Positions 51,906 to 60,987 are shown, counted from the first letter of the stretch. The stretch: DNA of 64,000 nt from Candidatus Krumholzibacteriota bacterium (GCA_029262065.1 JAJDAC010000027.1:124001-188000); one strand, 5' to 3'. Program-made: numbers and translations. The notes: generated by a model from the letters alone, not told the origin.

Positions 51906-53867
51906 CTACCGCTCCAACAACCGATTCAGCTCTTCCCACCGCTTCATCTTCCCGTCCAACGTCGCCTGAGCTTTGGCGGCCTTCTTCGCCAGGTCCGCCA
52001 TCTCCCGCCCGCTGGCTGAGCCCATTTGTCCGCCCAACGTTTCCACGTCGACCTCGAGGAATGAAATCTCTTCCTCCAGGTCAGCCACTTCGCGTCGTAG
52101 CTTCCGCAGTTCGTTCTTGCTGAGCTGCCGCTTCGTCTTCGCCTTCGTGTCAACCGGAGTTGACGCTGCGGACGGAGCCGTTGGGACGGACTTCTTCGAC
52201 ACCTTCTCCACCGGTTCAGCAACCGTAACGGAGGCCGACTTCTTCTCCCGCTCCGCCGCCATCCGGTACTTGTAGTCGTCATAGTTGCCCAGGAACTGCC
52301 GCATACCCCCGGTGCCCCCACCGGCCACACTCTCGAACGCGAAGATCCGATTGCATATCCGATTCAGGAAATACCGATCATGACTCACCACCACGATGGT
52401 CCCATGGAACGCCACCAACGCGTCTTCCAACGCTTCGCGCGTATCGGTATCCAGATGGTTCGTAGGCTCATCCAGCAACAACGTGTTGTGCTTCTCCATG
52501 ATGAGCTTCAGCAGGGTAATACGCGCACGCTCTCCCCCACTGAACGTGCCTACCTTCTGCTCCACCATGTTGTCGTCGAATCCAAACGCCCCCAGCAGCG
52601 AACGCAGATCGCCTTCTGGGGCCAACGGCTCCAACACGCGCAGTTCATCAATGGGTGTATGCCCGTCGCTGGTGAGCGTCAGGTTCTGGTCGTAGTACCC
52701 CAGATCGACATTTCCACCGGTAACCACGCGTCCCGCCGAGGGCTCCAGCTCGCGCGTGAGCAATCGCAACAACGTGGTCTTGCCGGTACCGTTGGGCCCC
52801 AGGATCCCGATCTTGTCGTTCTTCAACACCTGGAAATCCACGTCGCGGAACAACGTCAGCGCTTCGAACGAGCGCCCGATACCGTGCGCCTCGAATACAA
52901 CACTCGAACTCTCACGACGCGGCTTCAGGTTGAACTTGTACCGACGCCCCTCGTTCGGCGGCGCCTCCATCCGGTCCAGCCGATCCAGCTGCTTGCGCCG
53001 GCTCTTGGCCTGATTGGTGCGCTGACCCGCGATGTTCTTGCGAATGAACGCCTCGGTGCGCTCGATGTGATCCTTCTGCGCCAGGTAGTGCTTGTTCCAC
53101 GACTCCTTCTGCTCTTCCCATTGCTTGTGGAACTTGGTGTAGCCGCCCACGAATCGGTTCAACCGACCGTTCACCAGGTGCAACGTGTACTGCGTAACGT
53201 TGTCCAAAAAAGTGCGATCATGGCTGATCGCCACCAACGCACCCGGCCGGTCGGCGAAGTGCGATTCCAACCACTCGCGCGCTTCCAGATCCAGATGGTT
53301 CGTGGGCTCATCGATGAGCAACACATCGTGCGGCGCCAACAACGTGGCCGCCAACGCGGCGCGGCGTTTCTGACCACCACTGAAAGTGGCTACCGGTTGG
53401 GCGAACCGGTCGGCACCAAAACCCAACCCGTGCAGTGCGGCCTCGGTACGCGAGTCCATGGTGTAGCCGTCGGCCGACTCGAACCGCTCATGCAACCGGC
53501 CGTACTCTTCCATGAGCTCGGGGCTGGAATCGCCGCTGCCCATGCGGTCGGTCAATTCCCCAAGGCGCGCCTCTACGGCCTGCAAATCGCCAAACGCTTC
53601 CTTGCGCACGGCATCCAACAATCCCTCGGAAGAATCGAGTTCGGTATCCTGCGGCAGGTACCCCACCGATATCCGCGCGGCCCGCTGCAGACTGCCCCGC
53701 ACCGGTTGCAGCAACCCGGCCATCAGGCGCATGAGGGTAGTCTTGCCGGCACCGTTCATGCCGACCAAGCCGTACCTCTCGCCCGCGTGTACGGTGAGGT
53801 TTTCTTCCTTGAGGATGGTCTGGCGACCGTAGTCGAAACCCAGACCCTGCAATGTAATGAGAGACAC
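51906..53867 (-). CDS. ABC-F family ATPase (Uup/YdiF-like)
   Basis: 653 residues; GTG start directly abutting the stop of the upstream ATPase gene. Two ABC domains: Walker A GMNGAGKTTL and GPNGTGKTTLL, signatures FSGGQKRRAAL and FSGGERARITL, Walker B with LLIDEPTNHLD and LLLDEPTNHLD. A charged inter-domain linker (~240-310) and a C-terminal coiled coil (~575-653) of the Uup/CTD type are present. ABC-F proteins act on ribosomes or in recombination-linked repair rather than transport; there is no membrane domain. Which ABC-F subclass it is cannot be settled here. Confidence 0.9.
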   Translation of the reverse strand: MSLITLQGLGFDYGRQTILKEENLTVHAGERYGLVGMNGAGKTTLMRLMAGLLQPVRGSLQRAARISVGYLPQDTELDSSEGLLDAVRKEAFGDLQAVEARLGELTDRMGSGDSSPELMEEYGRLHERFESADGYTMDSRTEAALHGLGFGADRFAQPVATFSGGQKRRAALAATLLAPHDVLLIDEPTNHLDLEAREWLESHFADRPGALVAISHDRTFLDNVTQYTLHLVNGRLNRFVGGYTKFHKQWEEQKESWNKHYLAQKDHIERTEAFIRKNIAGQRTNQAKSRRKQLDRLDRMEAPPNEGRRYKFNLKPRRESSSVVFEAHGIGRSFEALTLFRDVDFQVLKNDKIGILGPNGTGKTTLLRLLTRELEPSAGRVVTGGNVDLGYYDQNLTLTSDGHTPIDELRVLEPLAPEGDLRSLLGAFGFDDNMVEQKVGTFSGGERARITLLKLIMEKHNTLLLDEPTNHLDTDTREALEDALVAFHGTIVVVSHDRYFLNRICNRIFAFESVAGGGTGGMRQFLGNYDDYKYRMAAEREKKSASVTVAEPVEKVSKKSVPTAPSAASTPVDTKAKTKRQLSKNELRKLRREVADLEEEISFLEVDVETLGGQMGSASGREMADLAKKAAKAQATLDGKMKRWEELNRLLER

Positions 53868-55004
53868 TCAGGTCATCCGGCGCTGTAGCCAAAGTCCGAA
53901 GAAGGGGTCCACGAACGAGATGTGTTTGTCCTGCTTCTGAAGAATCTCGCGATCGGTAAGGGTTCGCAAGTTCTTGCTCACGGTGCTGGGCGAACCCAAC
54001 CCCAGCTGGAAAACCATCTGCTGGGAGTGTAACCGTTCGGTGTGTCCCTGCGCGATGGCCAGTACCAGATTGCGCTGGTGGGGGGCAAGCTGGTCCCACT
54101 GCGATTTGTACGCGTACGCACCGGCCTCCAGAACGTGCGACAGCGCGGCCCGGAGGTCGGCGTCGCTGGCCGCTCCCTTGGCCCGTGCTTCCTCGAACAA
54201 AGAATGCGCCAGGATCTGGGCGTTGTGGGGAACCGAACGGGAGAACTCAAGCAGGCCAAACAGTATGTCCGGATCCACCGAGACGCCCAGATCGCGGAAG
54301 CGACGCTCGAACCCCACCACCAGCTCCTCGGCCGGAATGGGATCCAACCGTACCGAATCGGCCAGTCGATAGAACGGGCTGCGCGGCTGGTTGAAGTGCT
54401 TTTCCGCCGTGGCGTCTTTGCGCAATACGAACACGTACGCCACGTGCCGGTGCTTGCGAATGACCTGCGCCAGGCTCTGCAGCAACTGCGTGTCACCAAC
54501 GCTGAGCAGATCTTCGAAATCGTCGAACACCACCACGATGGGCTTGTCGGCCGCTTCGGCCATCACCGCCGGGGCGTTGAGTATGCGCTCGACCAGCACG
54601 CGTATGTCGCGCTCGCGATCCCACAGATCCAGTTGAAGTCCGGGCTTTCCACTTCCGGTGACCACGACCCGCGGCACGATGGTGGGCACCAACTGCTGCA
54701 CCGCCTCCTGCATGGCCTCGACCGTACTGGTGGGAGCCAGGGTCAGGGCCGAGGCATAGATCTCGGCAAAACGCCGGGTGTTGATGGCCGGAAACAGGTC
54801 CACATATATGGCCTGGGCCCAGCGGGAATCGGGGTGGTGCAGGGCCGCCTGGAGCAGCGCGGTCTTGCCGGTACCCCGGGGGGCCACCATGGCAAAATTG
54901 CGAGCTTCACCAAACATGCGCACGATTTCCGCCAGCTCGTGCTGACGGCCGATGAGCGCCTCCGGGTCGAGCGGTCGGCGGAACCTGAAAGGGTTGTCTG
55001 ACAT
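53868..55004 (-). CDS. Archaeal-type AAA ATPase with winged-helix C-terminus
   Basis: 378 residues. The N-terminal NTPase has EALIGRQHELAEIVRMF (box II), Walker A APRGTGKTALL and Walker B VVVFDDFEDLL, with sensor-like segment AYVFVLRKD. The C-terminal part (~310-378) is a winged helix (LGSPSTVSKNLRTLTDREIL). This is the ATPase_2/AAA_16 group, widespread in archaea and some bacteria and related to Orc1/Cdc6 and STAND proteins. Its cellular role is unknown. It is immediately followed by the ABC-F gene and preceded, four bases away, by a hypothetical gene. Confidence 0.82.
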   Translation of the reverse strand: MSDNPFRFRRPLDPEALIGRQHELAEIVRMFGEARNFAMVAPRGTGKTALLQAALHHPDSRWAQAIYVDLFPAINTRRFAEIYASALTLAPTSTVEAMQEAVQQLVPTIVPRVVVTGSGKPGLQLDLWDRERDIRVLVERILNAPAVMAEAADKPIVVVFDDFEDLLSVGDTQLLQSLAQVIRKHRHVAYVFVLRKDATAEKHFNQPRSPFYRLADSVRLDPIPAEELVVGFERRFRDLGVSVDPDILFGLLEFSRSVPHNAQILAHSLFEEARAKGAASDADLRAALSHVLEAGAYAYKSQWDQLAPHQRNLVLAIAQGHTERLHSQQMVFQLGLGSPSTVSKNLRTLTDREILQKQDKHISFVDPFFGLWLQRRMT

Positions 55005-55008
55005 TAGG

Positions 55009-55416
55009 TTACGCGACTTCCGGGGTGGTCCTGGCCACCCGGGGAAAGTGGCCGACTGCGAGATTGTTGTACATCATGTTGGCCAGAAAGGCGATGCGCC
55101 AATTGGTGAAGTGCTCCAAAAGCAACTTGCCATGGCCATCCGGGTAAAGTATAAACCAGTGTGTTCCTGAGCGGAGCACAGACAACGGACTTCCTACCAA
55201 GGGGTTCCGGGGTCTGCCGTTCAAAATGGAGGGACGGGTCAGGTAGCGTGGGGCACCCGAGTCGTCTTCTCCTGCCAGATCGCTGGAAATACGGTCGGCC
55301 TGAATGTCGACGGATGCGACATAGGCATGGCCTTCCAAGCAGGATCGCGGCCTCCGCTCAGGACGTATTTCCGGATCTTTGAATTCGGTTTCCGGTAGCA
55401 GAACGTGGTTAGCCAC
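55009..55416 (-). CDS. Hypothetical protein upstream of the AAA ATPase gene
   Basis: 135 residues from a GTG at 55416; no good ribosome-binding site, so the start is uncertain. The C-terminal half (SGTHWFILYPDGHGKLLLEH, FTNWRIAFLANMMYNN) looks protein-like and codon use supports translation on this strand. The stop lies four bases before the ATPase start, suggesting one operon with the ATPase and ABC-F genes. A plus-strand terminator stem begins six bases upstream of its start. Confidence 0.5.
   Translation of the reverse strand: MANHVLLPETEFKDPEIRPERRPRSCLEGHAYVASVDIQADRISSDLAGEDDSGAPRYLTRPSILNGRPRNPLVGSPLSVLRSGTHWFILYPDGHGKLLLEHFTNWRIAFLANMMYNNLAVGHFPRVARTTPEVA
55127..55155 (+). promoter_or_regulatory. 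Plus-strand sigma70-type promoter candidate
   Basis: TTGCCA (55127-55132) and TATAAA (55150-55155) are separated by exactly 17 bases. It lies inside the leftward hypothetical gene and points toward the plus-strand terminator at 55422. Confidence 0.4.
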
Positions 55417-55456
55417 CGGTTAGCGGGGGATGGTCTTAGACCGTTCCCCGCTTTTT
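55162..55456 (+). ncRNA. Candidate antisense RNA
   Basis: Bounded by the promoter candidate at 55127-55155 and an intrinsic terminator at 55422-55456; about 295 bases. No convincing plus-strand reading frame lies between them. It would be antisense to most of the hypothetical gene at 55009-55416. It does not show the conserved blocks of RNase P RNA, tmRNA, 6S RNA or SRP RNA. Confidence 0.3.
55422..55456 (+). terminator. Intrinsic terminator on the plus strand
   Basis: A 14-base-pair stem (AGCGGGGGATGGTC with GACCGTTCCCCGCT, two G-T pairs) with a three-base loop, followed by TTTTTCGTTTTG. It is the most canonical intrinsic terminator in the window, yet no plus-strand gene ends before it. Confidence 0.75.
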
Positions 55457-55478
55457 CGTTTTGTGGGCGCTCAGCGCG

Positions 55479-55505
55479 CACAAAATAAATCCCGCGAAGC
55501 GGGAT
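55479..55505 (-). terminator. Intrinsic terminator of the metallophosphoesterase gene
   Basis: On the minus strand ATCCCGC-TTC-GCGGGAT is followed by TTATTTTGTG. It lies 22 bases beyond the stop of the leftward phosphoesterase gene. Confidence 0.7.
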
Positions 55506-55526
55506 CGCGGGCCTAGGGATGGCGCC

Positions 55527-56246
55527 CTATTTCCCCACCCTCAACCGTCGAGCCAGGTACTCGGGCAGGCCCGCATCCAGAATGAACCCGGCCGCCCGCT
55601 CCACGTCGTATTCCACGCGTCGCAGGTCCAACTGGCCCGATTCCAGGTCGATCAGGGCGTACGCCGCCCGCGGATCGCCATCACGTGGCTGGCCCACGCT
55701 GCCGGCGTTGATCAGGTAGCGCTTCTCGCGTGAGAGCTCCACGGTCAACGGCCCGGCCTTGGCCCGCTCACCGTCGAACACGTACTGCTGGTGGGTATGC
55801 CCACAAACGCAGATCCAGTGGTCGCTCTCGGCCAGCGACTCAATAGCCGCGTGCATCTGATCGAGTCCCAGGATGTACTCGTCACGATCGTAGGGCGATC
55901 CGTGCACGGCCAACACATCCTTGCCAATGCTGCGTTGGGGAGGAAAGTCGGCGATGAACTTCATTTCGTCGTCGCTCAACTGAGCCCGATTGAACTCGAT
56001 GGCCGTCTCGGCCATGGTGTTGAAGCGCCCCGTGGGCAGGTCGAGCAACCGCGCCTCGTGGTTGCCCTGCAGATGCTCGATTGGCAGGTCGGCCAGAATA
56101 TTGAGACAGCCGTGCGGGTCGGGGCCGTAGCCCACCACATCGCCCAGCGAAACCAGCTGGTCGAACTGCTGCGCACGAAGGTCTTCGAGCACAGCCTCGA
56201 GAGCCGGCACGTTGGCGTGGATGTCGGTCAGAATGCCCAGTCGCAT
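55527..56246 (-). CDS. Calcineurin-like metallophosphoesterase (YfcE/MJ0936-like)
   Basis: 239 residues. All five metallophosphoesterase motifs are visible: D-x-H (DIHANVPAL), GDVVGYGPDP, GNHEARL, HGSP and GHTHQ. The length and order match the small single-domain phosphodiesterases of the YfcE/MJ0936 group, which hydrolyse cyclic or small phosphodiesters with two divalent metals in the cytoplasm. Its substrate in this organism is unknown. Confidence 0.88.
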   Translation of the reverse strand: MRLGILTDIHANVPALEAVLEDLRAQQFDQLVSLGDVVGYGPDPHGCLNILADLPIEHLQGNHEARLLDLPTGRFNTMAETAIEFNRAQLSDDEMKFIADFPPQRSIGKDVLAVHGSPYDRDEYILGLDQMHAAIESLAESDHWICVCGHTHQQYVFDGERAKAGPLTVELSREKRYLINAGSVGQPRDGDPRAAYALIDLESGQLDLRRVEYDVERAAGFILDAGLPEYLARRLRVGK

Positions 56247-56393
56247 GGCGGATTCTATGGTAGGAATTGGCGAAGTGGTGAAGTGGCCGAGACTTTAGCA
56301 CACCATGGGAAACCGCGGGAAACCATTCGGCGGCACGGGGTTTGCCCTGTTTCGAACGACACGACCGCCCTCATTTGAACCCTCTTTTCGGAG

Positions 56394-57125
56394 ATGCAAC
56401 ACGTGCGGCGATGGCTGGTTGGACACCGCGGAAATTCGGCCCACGAGCCCGAGAACACGCACGCTGGTTTCGCCAGCGCGGTGGCCGCGGGTGCGCATGC
56501 CATTGAGACTGACCTTCGCCTCAGCCGCGACGGTCACGTGGTTCTATACCATGATGACGTCCTGGAGCGCCTGACCGCACACTCTGGAAGCGTGGAAACA
56601 TTGACCGTGGCCGAACTGACCCATCTTTCGGTGCGCCACCCCAACGGCCGCGAAGACCACATCCCCACGCTGACCGATACACTACGAAAATTCGAAGATC
56701 GCGCCTGGTTCTACCTGGAACTCAAGTCCGACGGTCAGGGTCGCGCCAACCCGCACAACGCCGCGCTGCTCGACGCCACGTTGGCCGCGGTGGAGCCGAC
56801 CACGTCCCACGTTCTGGCCAGCTTCGACGCCGACCTGGTACGCGGTGCGATCGAAGCCCAGCGCGCCGCCGCGCTCATCGTAGATCGGTGGGAGGCCCTG
56901 GCCGTGCTCACCGAACGCGAGATCAAAGCGCTGCGCGCGATAAGTCTACGCCATGACCTCATCGACGCGCGCGCCGCGAAACAGATTCTCGAATGGGACA
57001 TTGCACTATGGGCCTGGACCATCGATGAACGCGAAGAAGCCACGCGCGTTCTGGATCTGGGCTGCGAAGCCATCTGCACCAACAACGTGACCGAGTTTGG
57101 CCACTGGTGGAAACAGGACGCATGA
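56394..57125 (+). CDS. Glycerophosphodiester phosphodiesterase
   Basis: 243 residues from the ATG at 56394. GGAG abuts this ATG, and a GTG at 56403 with better spacing is a plausible real start. GDPD motifs: VGHRGNSAHEPENT (HRG, E-x-x), ETDLRLSRDGHVVLYHDD, LELK and a final W-T-I-D. It releases glycerol-3-phosphate from glycerophosphodiesters. No signal peptide, so the enzyme is cytoplasmic. The stop overlaps the glpD start, giving a direct two-step route into central metabolism. Confidence 0.9.
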   Translation: MQHVRRWLVGHRGNSAHEPENTHAGFASAVAAGAHAIETDLRLSRDGHVVLYHDDVLERLTAHSGSVETLTVAELTHLSVRHPNGREDHIPTLTDTLRKFEDRAWFYLELKSDGQGRANPHNAALLDATLAAVEPTTSHVLASFDADLVRGAIEAQRAAALIVDRWEALAVLTEREIKALRAISLRHDLIDARAAKQILEWDIALWAWTIDEREEATRVLDLGCEAICTNNVTEFGHWWKQDA

Positions 57126-58705
57126 ACATCAACCGAAACACCAACCTGCTGCAGGACACCCGATTCGACCTGGTCATCGTGGGAGGCGGCATCCAAGGAT
57201 GCGGCATTGCCCGCGACGCGGCCCTGCGCGGCCTCAAGGTAGCTCTGTTGGAGAAGGGCGACTTCGCCCAAGCTACCAGTAGCGCATCGAGCAAGTTGGT
57301 CCACGGTGGGCTGCGCTACCTCGAACACTTCCGATTCGGCCTGGTACGCGAGAGTTTGCACGAACGTCAGATTCTTCTGCGCACCGCGCCTCATCTGGTG
57401 CGTCCGCTGCCGTTCCTGGTTCCTCTGTATGACCACAGTCCCCACGGCAAATGGAAACTGCGGGCGGGTCTGACGCTATACGACATGCTGGCCCGCGGCG
57501 GCGTGACTTCCAAGAAAGAGCGACTCCCGGCCCACAAATGGCTGTCGGCCCCCGAAGTCATCAAACTGGAACCGCGTCTGAACCCCACCGGACTACACGG
57601 CGCGTTCCTATACTATGACGCCCAGATGAACGACGCCCGGCTGGTACTGGAAAACGCTATCGGCGCACGTGAGTCGGGAGCCATGGTCTACAACCAGGTC
57701 GAGGTAGAGGCACTACTCGAGCGCAGTCAGCGCGTGGTAGGTGTTCGCGCCCGCGACCTGCGTTCCGGCCAGCCGCTCAACATCGAGGCGCAACTGGTAG
57801 TGAACGCAGCGGGGCCCTGGTACGGCAACGTGCAACAGATGCAACAACTGTCGGCGCCAAGACGTGTACGGTGGAGCCGCGGTTCGCACCTGATCGTACC
57901 TTCGCTCACGCGTAGTCACGCTCTGCTGCTGAACGCCAAGAGCGACGGACGCGTGTTCTTCGTCATGCCCTGGAAAGGCCATTCACTGCTGGGCACGACC
58001 GAGGTCGAGCACACCGATTCCCTCGACGCCGTACACGCAACACCGGCCGAGATCCGCTACCTGCTGGAAGAGACCGGCCACTTCGTGAACAACGCAAATC
58101 TAACGGCGGAAGATGTCGTGGCTTCGTTTGCCGGTGTACGTGCACTGCACGCCGACAGCAAGGAAACCCTGGGAGAAGTGAGCCGGGCCAGTCAGATCCA
58201 CCTGGAAAGCCCTGGCCTGCTGGGCGTGTTGGGGGGCAAGTACACCACCTACCGCGCAGTGAGCGAGAAGGTGGTGGACCGCTGTCTACGTATCCTGGAA
58301 CGCTCGCACATGAACGAGGCAACTACGGCCACGCAACCATTGCCCGGCGGCGATATCCCCGACATGTCAGCCTACTTCGCCATGGCCGAAGGCATTCTGG
58401 TGAAACGGTACAACGTGGAGCCACCTTCTCTGCGATACCTGCTGGGAACCTACGGCACACGCCACGATCGCATCCTGAAGCTGATCGACGAAGACCCCAG
58501 CCGGGCCGAGCCGCTGGAGTCGGGCCGTCCTTTCCTGCGCGCCGAGCTGGTGTACGCGGTACGCGAAGAAATGGCCACCTGCCTGGACGATATTCTTTGG
58601 CGTCGCACGTACCGGGGGCACCTGGGCCCCTTGAGCGATGAAGCCCGTCGTGCCTGGGAAGATGCCTTCCGCCACGCGGTGGACAGCGTGGTTACCGTAG
58701 CCTGA
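57122..58705 (+). CDS. glpD: Glycerol-3-phosphate dehydrogenase (FAD, quinone-linked)
   Basis: 527 residues; ATG at 57122 overlaps the GDPD stop (ATGA) with AGGA upstream. FAD-binding Rossmann motif VIVGGGIQGCGIARDA, the GlpD signature SSKLVHGGLRYLEHFRFGLV, and PWKGHSLLGTTEVEH in the substrate region; the C-terminal DUF4880-free cap domain is present. It oxidises glycerol-3-phosphate to dihydroxyacetone phosphate at the inner membrane. Coupling to GDPD indicates use of phospholipid-derived glycerol phosphate. Confidence 0.94.
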   Translation: MNINRNTNLLQDTRFDLVIVGGGIQGCGIARDAALRGLKVALLEKGDFAQATSSASSKLVHGGLRYLEHFRFGLVRESLHERQILLRTAPHLVRPLPFLVPLYDHSPHGKWKLRAGLTLYDMLARGGVTSKKERLPAHKWLSAPEVIKLEPRLNPTGLHGAFLYYDAQMNDARLVLENAIGARESGAMVYNQVEVEALLERSQRVVGVRARDLRSGQPLNIEAQLVVNAAGPWYGNVQQMQQLSAPRRVRWSRGSHLIVPSLTRSHALLLNAKSDGRVFFVMPWKGHSLLGTTEVEHTDSLDAVHATPAEIRYLLEETGHFVNNANLTAEDVVASFAGVRALHADSKETLGEVSRASQIHLESPGLLGVLGGKYTTYRAVSEKVVDRCLRILERSHMNEATTATQPLPGGDIPDMSAYFAMAEGILVKRYNVEPPSLRYLLGTYGTRHDRILKLIDEDPSRAEPLESGRPFLRAELVYAVREEMATCLDDILWRRTYRGHLGPLSDEARRAWEDAFRHAVDSVVTVA

Positions 58706-58724
58706 ACAACGCCCACCAAAGAAA

Positions 58725-58755
58725 ACGGGGAGGAAGCCCTCGGCTCCCTCCCCGT
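58725..58755 (-). terminator. Hairpin terminator between convergent glpD and lipoprotein genes
   Basis: ACGGGGAGG pairs with CCTCCCCGT and the stem extends inward with AGCC/GGCT. On the minus strand it is followed by TTTTCTTTGG, so it best serves the leftward lipoprotein gene; it may also stop glpD transcripts. Confidence 0.7.
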
Positions 58756-58781
58756 CTCTGCGTCACCCAAACATCTCTGCG

Positions 58782-60650
58782 TTACAGAGGAATCGGAGTG
58801 CCGTCTTCGTCGATCCACATGTTGCCGTTGCCGTCGAAACACACCGGCGTAATGGTCGCCAGGTTGTTGCGCTCAACCCGTAGCGTTCCACAGCCACTGC
58901 CGTCAGGATTCACGACCATGTCGCCCACGACCGTGAGGTCGTCGTTGGGATCCATGTAGGTGAAGTCCCACAGACCACTGCCGTCTTCCTGCCACACCAA
59001 CAGGTAGTCCAACGTTTCGTCGTTGGGACCACTGGCCGCACCCGACAGCGTCGCGGTGGCGGGATTCCAGGTCATGGTGAAGGTACTGGTGCCATCTTCG
59101 GTTACTTCCGAACCGCTCACCGTGCTGGTGCCGTCGGAGTTCTCGTTGGTGGCCACGGTCAGCGTGCGCGTGGTCTGATCGGCGTAGGTGGCCTCGATGG
59201 TGTACGAGCGCTCGCCCGTGTCATCGTTGCTCATGCCGCTCTGCGCTACCTGCGTGGGATCGCTACCCGCGGGGAAGGTGGTGGTCACGTCGAACGAGTT
59301 GTCGTTCTCGTCGAACGTACCGGCCACTACCGTACCGTCGCGACGCATCTCGTCGAGCGTGGCTACGCCCGCGCCGTCCCAGGTGATGTCGCGCTCGAAG
59401 TCGGTGCCGTCGGAGAAGGTCACGTCCATGGAGGCCGTGCCACCGGCGTTGCAGTCGTGGGTCACCGTCTGCTGCAGCGACTGGGCTTCCCAACCGGCGG
59501 GGAAGTTGGCCGTACGCGAGAAGGTACCACTACAAGGCTCTTCGCCCTGAAGCACCGGCTCGGCCGGCATGTAGCTCTCGGTCGCGGTGGGTGTGCCGCC
59601 CGCGTCGGTCTGACCGTCGAAGGTCACGGTGCGCGACACCGAAGCGAACAGGTCGTCCTCTTCGTTGTCCAGAAGCACCAGGTTCGCCACGATGGTCGAC
59701 ACAACCTGCTGCAGACGATCGTTGGTGGGGGCAGCCGTGAACGTCGCGGTTACGCGCACCGAATCATTGTCGCGGATACCGTCAGCTTCGCCTTCGGTCT
59801 CTTCCGCGGCGCTGATGGCGGTGATCGCACCATTGATCCAGTTTTGCGTGGAAGCGAGCATCCAGATGACCTCGTCGTTTTCCACATCCAGCATCCCTAC
59901 GTCCATGGTCAGCTGATTGGTCTGACGATCAATCAGGCCCACGACGAAGTCGATGGTCTCGGTAAGGGCTACCACCGCGTTGTCGATGATCTCGTCACCC
60001 TGGGTAGGCGCGACCTGCACCGTGGTTACTCGCCCAGTGCGCAGACGCGTGACGGTTTCGAACGACCGCATGATGTCGTCTTCTGCGGTGGCGGTACCAA
60101 CCGTGTCTACCTCGAAGGTGCTCGCGATCGACTCGACGAGGCCCACGTCGTAGGTTTCGGTCACCGTGACCCGCACCACGTTGTTGGTCAGATCGTCGAT
60201 GCATGTCTCGCGCACACCACCTTCGGTATTGACGCTTTCACAGGCGCGCTTGGCCGCTGCGTAGTGCTTGGCCACCATCGCACGAACGCCAGGCAACTGA
60301 CGCTCCATGGGTAGGTTGTCGCGGTAGGTGCTGAGCGTAGCCACCACCTGCGAGCTAACGCCCGAGTAGTCATCGATGCCTTCCAGGTCGCTGACGGCGC
60401 CGAAAGTCTCGAAGTTGCCCGCTGCGCTCGTGAGCGGGTTCTCCACGTCGTCGAGCATCGACTCGGTGGAGGCAATCTGTTGCATGGCGGCGGCAGTATT
60501 TGCCGCCTTCGCCGCTTCAATAGCTTCGGGAGCCACTTGCGGACCGGTGCTGTCGTCGCCACAACCAATGGCGAAGCAGCAGACGATGGCCAGCGCCAGA
60601 GCCGCCCAACGACGCGGTGTTTCGCTACCGCTGCGAGAAAGAACAGTCAT
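58782..60650 (-). CDS. Large hypothetical beta-rich lipoprotein
   Basis: 622 residues; GGAGAA before the ATG. Lipoprotein signal ending CFAIGC (~30) followed by GDDSTGP. Residues ~35-135 are helical; the rest alternates acidic and Thr-rich strands. Several segments share the pattern T-x-(E/T)-x-x-x-D-x-T-x-x-x-T (TFDENDNSFDVTTTFPAG, EATYADQTTRTLTVATNENS), suggesting MORN-like or stacked beta repeats. The end has DGNGNMWIDEDGTPIPL. Function unknown; probably periplasmic or outer-membrane. Confidence 0.72.
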   Translation of the reverse strand: MTVLSRSGSETPRRWAALALAIVCCFAIGCGDDSTGPQVAPEAIEAAKAANTAAAMQQIASTESMLDDVENPLTSAAGNFETFGAVSDLEGIDDYSGVSSQVVATLSTYRDNLPMERQLPGVRAMVAKHYAAAKRACESVNTEGGVRETCIDDLTNNVVRVTVTETYDVGLVESIASTFEVDTVGTATAEDDIMRSFETVTRLRTGRVTTVQVAPTQGDEIIDNAVVALTETIDFVVGLIDRQTNQLTMDVGMLDVENDEVIWMLASTQNWINGAITAISAAEETEGEADGIRDNDSVRVTATFTAAPTNDRLQQVVSTIVANLVLLDNEEDDLFASVSRTVTFDGQTDAGGTPTATESYMPAEPVLQGEEPCSGTFSRTANFPAGWEAQSLQQTVTHDCNAGGTASMDVTFSDGTDFERDITWDGAGVATLDEMRRDGTVVAGTFDENDNSFDVTTTFPAGSDPTQVAQSGMSNDDTGERSYTIEATYADQTTRTLTVATNENSDGTSTVSGSEVTEDGTSTFTMTWNPATATLSGAASGPNDETLDYLLVWQEDGSGLWDFTYMDPNDDLTVVGDMVVNPDGSGCGTLRVERNNLATITPVCFDGNGNMWIDEDGTPIPL

Positions 60651-60805
60651 GGGGTTCTCCTGATATGCCGATAATGAATGCGCGGGAAGTGCGCGTTCTT
60701 CGCGGCTGTCCTATCGAGGGCCGCGACCTGTCGCTGCCGCCCTTACAAGTCACAGGCCAGAAATTGGGAGATGACCCCAGGCGAGGAACGGCCTACAAAT
60801 AGAGA

Positions 60806-60835
60806 AGCCCGGTGAACGCGAACGTCCACCGGGCT
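60806..60835 (-). terminator. Leader hairpin upstream of the large lipoprotein gene
   Basis: AGCCCGGTG and CACCGGGCT pair over nine bases with a 12-base loop. On the minus strand TTCTCTATTTG follows, so it could terminate leftward read-through or act as an attenuator in the 155-base leader of the lipoprotein gene. Confidence 0.45.
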
Positions 60836-60964
60836 CTGTACGGACCCTACGCTCTCACCCCTGCATGACAGCGTGGCCCGAACCCGATATCGGCGGCGGG
60901 GGAGCCGCCAGAAATCTTTGGGGTAGGTCTATTCTGACAAATTGGGACAGAAAGTGGAAGCGAA

Positions 60965-60987
60965 AAATACTTAGTAGTATAGTATTT
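60965..60987. promoter_or_regulatory. Operator-like palindrome upstream of the TrmB-type gene
   Basis: AAATACT and AGTATTT are perfect inverted arms separated by nine bases (TAGTAGTAT). The left part also contains TACTTAGTA, like the TACT-N3-AGTA sites bound by TrmB proteins, and the area is AT-rich enough to include promoter elements. It lies ~100 bases before the regulator gene. Confidence 0.5.

Noticed and set aside
51906-53867. ABC transporter ATPase
   Set aside because: Two ATPase domains in one chain without membrane domain, with linker and C-terminal coiled coil, indicate ABC-F, not transport.
55162-55456. Known housekeeping RNA (RNase P, tmRNA, 6S, SRP)
   Set aside because: None of the conserved sequence blocks of these RNAs is seen on either strand.
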